NCBI GenBank assembly: GCA_934385475.1
Contig: CAKRPS010000061.1
Span: forward strand, 1 to 11,343
Reading direction: 5' to 3'
DNA: 11,343 nucleotides
DNA from: an uncultured Lachnospiraceae bacterium
Lineage (GTDB): Bacteria; Bacillota; Clostridia; Lachnospirales; Lachnospiraceae
Shown piece by piece: positions 8,639 to 11,343 of this stretch. Within the stretch, counting starts at the first letter, position 1. Every line of letters starts with the position of its first letter. Below the pieces are notes generated by a model. It worked only from the letters and a program-made list of their open reading frames with translations. It was not told where the DNA came from and did no database searches. Both the position numbers and the translations under genes were made by a program.

Positions 8639-8652
8639 TATATTTTTTTCTC

Positions 8653-8681
8653 TTTTCAAATACAGCCCTATCGTGTACAAT
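8653..8681 (+). promoter_or_regulatory. Possible promoter of the DUF4430/ECF unit
   Basis: TTTTCA (8653-8658), a 17-bp spacer and TACAAT (8676-8681) form a plausible sigma-A promoter, back to back with the trp promoter. A transcript from here would carry the whole first palindromic element in its 5' leader. An alternative is the perfect TATAAT at 8905-8910, but it lacks a good -35 and would start transcription right at the ribosome binding site. Confidence 0.35.
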
Positions 8682-8701
8682 GACAAAGGTTAAATACAAA
8701 G

Positions 8702-8899
8702 ACAATTGTGAAAATGAAAATCTATGCTGGAAGTGTGCAAATCGAATAACCAGCCAGGACGCGCTTTCGCTCCGTTCCGGACGCAATGGCACATAAGTGG
8801 CTAAAATACAGCCACTAAATGCCAGCGTCCTTCAAGGGTCCTTTGCATGGTTATTGATTTGTACACTTTAAAATACAGGGTTATGAGTTTCACAATTGT
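8702..8899 (+). repeat. Palindromic MITE-like element, copy 1 (198 bp)
   Basis: The ends form inverted repeats: ACAATTGTGAAA (8702-8713) with TTTCACAATTGT (8888-8899). A second inverted pair is GTGTGCAAATCGAATAACCA against TGGTTATTGATTTGTACAC. The centre is a nested hairpin: GGACGC-AA-TGGCA (8779-8789) and AGTGGCT (8796-8802) pair with AGCCACT (8810-8816), TGCCA and GCGTCC (8825-8830). No protein-coding content is credible. Positions 8728-8778 are identical to 9850-9900 of copy 2, in the same orientation. With the adjacent T-box leader it fills the gene-free stretch between trpE and the DUF4430 gene. Confidence 0.85.
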
Positions 8900-8931
8900 T
8901 TAATTATAATAAAATAAAGAGGAGAATTCAT

Positions 8932-9330
8932 ATGAGTAAAAAGAAAAAAATCATACTGGTAGCTGTGTTTGTGGTGGTACTTGCGGCAGCAGCGATCGCA
9001 GCCGTTCTTCTGAACAGAAAGACGACAGTGGCAGGCGGCAAGGAATTTCAGGTTGAAATTATTTCGGACAGAGACAGCTACAATGAGATAGCAACCTATT
9101 CTTCGGAGGAGGAATATCTGGGACAGTTCCTGAGAACAATGGAAAAGTGTGAGTGGCAGGAGTCTGATTACGGCATTTACATCACCGGTTTTGACGGAAT
9201 GGAAGAGGATATGGACAACCAGTACTGGTGGTGCATCAGCGTCAACGGCGAGACAGCTACGACGGGTGCCGATGAGATTCCGATTGTGGATGGAGATGTC
9301 TACACATTTACCCTGACACAGGGATGGTAA
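8932..9330 (+). CDS. Membrane-anchored DUF4430-domain protein
   Basis: 132 residues. The ATG at 8932 is chosen because AGAGGAG stands 7 nt upstream and gives a clean signal-like start: MSKKKK followed by a hydrophobic segment at about residues 7-27. No lipobox cysteine is present, so it is a signal anchor or a cleaved signal peptide, with the rest outside the membrane. The C-terminal half has the DUF4430 pattern: GIYITGFDGMEED, NQYWWCISVNGE, then GADEIPIVDGDVYTFTL. DUF4430 has been described as related to the C-terminal beta domain of transcobalamin. It lies 4 nt before an ECF S-component gene, which suggests an extracytoplasmic partner of that transporter; a corrinoid or cobalamin-like ligand is a guess from the domain's kinship, not shown here. 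Confidence 0.85.
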   Translation: MSKKKKIILVAVFVVVLAAAAIAAVLLNRKTTVAGGKEFQVEIISDRDSYNEIATYSSEEEYLGQFLRTMEKCEWQESDYGIYITGFDGMEEDMDNQYWWCISVNGETATTGADEIPIVDGDVYTFTLTQGW

Positions 9331-9334
9331 ACGG

Positions 9335-9823
9335 ATGAATATTAAGAAACTTACAAGGATAGCCATGCTCAGTGCTATCCTTTATCTGTCCAAGGTGGCA
9401 TTTGAGTTTATACCAAATGTGGAGCTTGTCACGATGCTGACAATGATTTATGCAATGGTTTTCGGGGCAGAGGCTTATCTGGTTGTCACGGTGTTTAATT
9501 TTTTTGAATTGATCCAGTGGGGCTTTGGAACCTGGTGGTTCAGCTATCTGTATGTCTGGCCTCTGCTTTGCCTGATCACGATCCTGCTCAAGCGTTTTAT
9601 CAGGGAAGAATTTCTGATATGGGCGGTGGTAGCGGGCGGCTATGGACTGATCTTCGGGTCATTGTTTGCACTGTTCTATCTCCCGATGGACCCGCATTAT
9701 GTGCTCAGCTACTGGATCAGCGGCCTGCCTTGGGATGTGGCACACGGTGTGGCGAATTTTATTGTGATGCTGGTGCTGGGGAAGCCGCTTTACCGGCTGT
9801 TAAAGCAGCTAAAAGCGAAGTAG
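9335..9823 (+). CDS. ECF transporter S component (substrate unknown)
   Basis: 162 residues, very hydrophobic, with about five to six membrane segments (near 8-25, 33-55, 65-85, 92-115 and 125-152). The N-terminus TRIAMLSAILYLSKVAF, followed by IPNVELVTML, is typical of S components, which bind the vitamin substrate in energy-coupling-factor uptake systems. No EcfA ATPases or EcfT are nearby, so it would be a group II S component sharing a module encoded elsewhere. A GGGATGG purine stretch inside the end of the preceding gene and a 4-nt gap imply coupled translation with the DUF4430 protein. The substrate cannot be read from the sequence. Copy 2 of the palindromic element starts 1 nt after the stop codon. 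Confidence 0.85.
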   Translation: MNIKKLTRIAMLSAILYLSKVAFEFIPNVELVTMLTMIYAMVFGAEAYLVVTVFNFFELIQWGFGTWWFSYLYVWPLLCLITILLKRFIREEFLIWAVVAGGYGLIFGSLFALFYLPMDPHYVLSYWISGLPWDVAHGVANFIVMLVLGKPLYRLLKQLKAK

Positions 9824-9824
9824 G

Positions 9825-9948
9825 TAATTGCGAAACTGAAAATTTCTGATGGAAGTGTGCAAATCGAATAACCAGCCAGGACGCGCTTTCGCTCCGTTCC
9901 AGACGGATTTGTACACTTCAAAGTGAAGACTTATGAGTTTCGCAATTA
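9825..9948 (+). repeat. Palindromic MITE-like element, copy 2 (124 bp)
   Basis: Perfect 13-bp terminal inverted repeats: TAATTGCGAAACT (9825-9837) and AGTTTCGCAATTA (9936-9948). An inner inverted pair is GAAGTGTGCAAATC against GATTTGTACACTTC. Positions 9850-9900 are identical to 8728-8778 of copy 1. Compared with copy 1 it lacks about 72 bp (8784-8855 there), which removes the central hairpin. It starts 1 nt after the S-component stop codon and ends shortly before the unit's terminator. Confidence 0.85.
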
Positions 9949-9964
9949 GAGAATGGGAAAAAAG

Positions 9965-9999
9965 AAACTGTGAATCGGAAAGGGATTTGCAGTTTTTTT
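9965..9999 (+). terminator. Intrinsic terminator of the DUF4430/ECF unit
   Basis: AAACTGTGAATC (9965-9976) pairs with GATTTGCAGTTT (9984-9995) over 12 positions including two G-T wobbles, with loop GGAAAGG. A run of seven Ts (9993-9999) and further T-rich sequence follow. It separates the transporter unit from the cysK promoter. Confidence 0.75.
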
Positions 10000-10009
10000 A
10001 TTTTTGTGG

Positions 10010-10038
10010 TTGACAACAGTAAAATGTTGCGGTATTAT
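10010..10038 (+). promoter_or_regulatory. Sigma-A-type promoter of the cysK transcript
   Basis: A perfect TTGACA (10010-10015), 17-bp spacer and TATTAT (10033-10038). The start would be near 10045, leaving an untranslated leader of roughly 215 nt before cysK that contains the Cys-rich small ORF. I see no SAM riboswitch or T-box signature in this leader. Confidence 0.8.
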
Positions 10039-10100
10039 CAATCCATACAAAACATACAAAGATACTAGGAAAACAAAAACACAGGAAAGGAGTGGCACAG

Positions 10101-10196
10101 ATGAGAAGAAGAGTGGGCAGCAGAGATTACTGTTGCGTACGCCGGATGGCAGAAGATAAAAAGAGGATGGCAGTCATGTGCTGCTTCTTAAAATAA
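10101..10196 (+). CDS. Cys-rich leader peptide upstream of cysK (31 aa)
   Basis: A 31-codon ORF with ATG at 10101 and TAA at 10194-10196. An excellent AAAGGAG site (10086-10092) stands 8 nt upstream, and the cysK promoter is about 60 nt before it. The peptide begins MRRRVGSRDYCCVRR and ends MAVMCCFLK, so 4 of 31 residues are cysteine, arranged as two tandem pairs (codons 11-12 at 10131-10136 and 27-28 at 10179-10184). The stop is 66 nt before the cysK start. Tandem codons for the end product in a leader ORF are the hallmark of ribosome-mediated attenuation, so ribosome stalling at Cys codons when cysteinyl-tRNA is short could control cysK. GCTTCT over the second pair (about 10183-10188) can pair with AGAAGC near 10213-10218, but no U-tract terminator is seen, so the mechanism is open. 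A short ORF follows in frame right after the TAA. Confidence 0.7.
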   Translation: MRRRVGSRDYCCVRRMAEDKKRMAVMCCFLK

Positions 10197-10262
10197 ATGA
10201 TGATGTTGGGACAGAAGCCCTGGTGTATTGATGAAAAATAAAAATTTTGGAGGATTATTATC

Positions 10263-11201
10263 ATGGCAAACATTAAAAAAAGCGCAACAGAATTGATCGG
10301 AAACACTCCTTTACTGGAGCTTACACATTATGAGGAAAAGAACGGAATTACAGACGTAACAATCCTGGCGAAGCTGGAGTATCTGAATCCGGCCGGTTCC
10401 GTTAAGGATCGAATTGCCCTGAGCATGATCGAGGTTGCGGAGAAGGAAGGAAAACTGAAACCAGGCGCAACCATCATTGAGCCCACTTCCGGCAATACCG
10501 GTATCGGTCTTGCAGCAGTGGCAGCAGCCAAAGGTTATAAGGCAATTTTGACACTTCCGGAGACAATGAGCGTTGAGAGAAGAAAGCTTTTGCAGGCATA
10601 TGGCGCAGAGCTTGTTCTGACAGATGGCGCAAAGGGTATGAAGGGTGCGATTGCCAAGGCAGAGGAACTGAAAGAGTCCATTCCCGGTTCCATCATTCTG
10701 GGACAGTTTGTAAACCCTGCCAACCCGGCAATACACAAGGCTACAACAGGTCCTGAGATCTGGAAGGATACTGATGGCAAGGTAGACATCTTTGTGGCAG
10801 GTGTAGGTACCGGCGGTACGATCACAGGTGTTGGTGAGTATCTCAAGGAGCAGAATAAGAATGTGAAGATCGTGGCAGTTGAGCCGGAGACCAGTCCGGT
10901 TCTGTCAGGCGGCGCAGCAGGCCCTCATAAGATTCAGGGAATTGGTGCAGGTTTTGTGCCGGAAGTTCTCAATACGACGATTTATGACGAGGTTATCAAG
11001 GTTTCCAATGAGAATGCTTTTGCAGCGGGCAAAGCGATTGCCGTAGAGGAAGGCGTGCTGGTAGGTATCTCTTCCGGTGCAGCACTTCACGCGGCAACAG
11101 AGCTGGCAAAGCGTCCGGAAAACAAGGGCAAGGTGATCGTGGTACTGCTTCCGGATTCCGGAGACAGATATCTGTCCACCCCTCTTTTCTCCGCAGAGTA
11201 A
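10263..11201 (+). CDS. cysK: Cysteine synthase (O-acetylserine sulfhydrylase)
   Basis: 312 residues, the normal length for CysK. This cytoplasmic PLP enzyme makes L-cysteine from O-acetyl-L-serine and sulfide. Motifs: PLP lysine K48 in NPAGSVKDR, substrate loop TSGNTG at 75-80, phosphate-binding [10 protein letters not shown], and ISSGAAL near the C-terminus. There is no C-terminal CBS or regulatory extension, which argues against a cystathionine beta-synthase. GGAGG (10249-10253) stands 9 nt before the ATG. The gene is alone in its transcript, with its own promoter, Cys-rich leader and strong terminator. No serine acetyltransferase gene is in the window. Confidence 0.95.
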   Translation: MANIKKSATELIGNTPLLELTHYEEKNGITDVTILAKLEYLNPAGSVKDRIALSMIEVAEKEGKLKPGATIIEPTSGNTGIGLAAVAAAKGYKAILTLPETMSVERRKLLQAYGAELVLTDGAKGMKGAIAKAEELKESIPGSIILGQFVNPANPAIHKATTGPEIWKDTDGKVDIFVAGVGTGGTITGVGEYLKEQNKNVKIVAVEPETSPVLSGGAAGPHKIQGIGAGFVPEVLNTTIYDEVIKVSNENAFAAGKAIAVEEGVLVGISSGAALHAATELAKRPENKGKVIVVLLPDSGDRYLSTPLFSAE

Positions 11202-11242
11202 GAATGGAAATATACAGGATACAAAGATTAGACTATGATACG

Positions 11243-11271
11243 GGACAGTTCCGAAAGGGACTGTCCTTTTT
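11243..11271 (+). terminator. cysK intrinsic terminator
   Basis: GGACAGTTCC (11243-11252) pairs with GGGACTGTCC (11257-11266), one T-G wobble included, closing a GAAA tetraloop. It is followed by five Ts (11267-11271). This is a strong intrinsic terminator, and also the kind of site that group IIC introns target. Confidence 0.92.
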
Positions 11272-11275
11272 GCTA

Positions 11276-11343
11276 GTGCGCCTAGCGGCGCACGTTTCTA
11301 ACGGGTTAAAGTCCCGAATCCACCCGGTAGTGGGAAGGATATA
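11276..11343 (+). mobile_element. 5' end of a group II intron, probably class C (cut by window edge)
   Basis: Begins GTGCGCC, the GUGYG-type 5' terminus of bacterial group II introns. GTGCGCC-TAGC-GGCGCAC is a perfect 7-bp hairpin. It is followed by TCTAACGGGTTAAAGTCCCGAA, which from memory closely parallels the start of domain I in the Oceanobacillus iheyensis group IIC intron (TCTATAGGGTGAGAGTCCCGAA). It lies 4 nt after the T-run of the cysK terminator, the typical insertion site of class C introns. Only the first 68 bp are in the window, so neither the reverse transcriptase ORF nor the 3' end can be seen. It could also be a fragment. Confidence 0.75.

Noticed and set aside
8593..8796. Small plus-strand ORF of 67 codons
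   Set aside because: It crosses the trp promoter and ends inside the palindromic element, has no ribosome binding site and reads as low-complexity sequence.
8640..8931. Cobalamin riboswitch upstream of the DUF4430/ECF unit
   Set aside because: No B12-box-like sequence is visible; the space is filled by the palindromic element.
9517..9849. Second ORF overlapping the S-component gene in another frame
   Set aside because: It is a shadow of a well-supported membrane protein and has no ribosome binding site or recognisable domain.
8702..9948. Composite transposon or CRISPR-like array formed by the repeats
   Set aside because: Only two copies about 1.1 kb apart, no transposase and no regular spacers; the interval holds a normal two-gene unit.
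10197..10241. Second 14-codon ORF directly after the leader-peptide stop
   Set aside because: It is in frame right after the TAA but has no ribosome binding site of its own; it could only be made by readthrough or re-initiation, for which there is no evidence.
10045..10262. SAM riboswitch or Cys T-box upstream of cysK
   Set aside because: Neither the T-box motif nor SAM-I core sequences could be found; the Cys-rich ORF is the only regulatory-looking feature.

Overview
The window looks like a chromosomal segment of an anaerobic Firmicute of the class Clostridia, most likely a Lachnospiraceae-type gut bacterium. The grounds are strong AAGGAGG ribosome binding sites, a T-box leader, a complete trpEGDCFBA operon, an ECF S-component without its own energising module, and an intron 5' end that resembles bacterial group IIC introns. 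The family assignment is inferred from gene style, not from a search.

Left part, minus strand. A complete tryptophan operon runs leftwards from about 8640 to 1717: promoter, Trp-specific T-box leader (TGG specifier, T-box motif, terminator), then trpE, trpG, trpD, trpC, trpF, trpB and trpA. Together these genes encode the whole path from chorismate to L-tryptophan. The genes are tightly packed: trpE/trpG overlap by 4 nt, and trpG/trpD, trpC/trpF and trpB/trpA each overlap by 8 nt. With no clear terminator between, the same strand continues with a tandem bacteriohemerythrin (two complete di-iron ligand sets) and a YwlG/UPF0340-family protein joined by an ATGA overlap. These end at a convergent hairpin facing the 3' end of an unrecognised gene that enters from the left edge.

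Right part, plus strand. A two-gene unit encodes a membrane-anchored DUF4430 protein and an ECF-transporter S component. It lies between two direct copies of a palindromic, MITE-like element (198 and 124 bp). The copies share a 51-nt identical block and have terminal inverted repeats that differ in a compensatory way. After the unit's terminator, a good sigma-A-type promoter precedes a long leader with a previously untracked 31-codon ORF. This ORF carries two tandem Cys-Cys pairs and sits directly upstream of the cysteine synthase gene, so it is a strong candidate for a cysteine-sensing leader peptide. A strong terminator follows cysK. A few bases after its T-run begins the 5' end of a group II intron, probably class C, which leaves the window on the right.

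The two most interesting items are the Cys-rich leader ORF in front of cysK and the paired palindromic elements bracketing the DUF4430/ECF unit.
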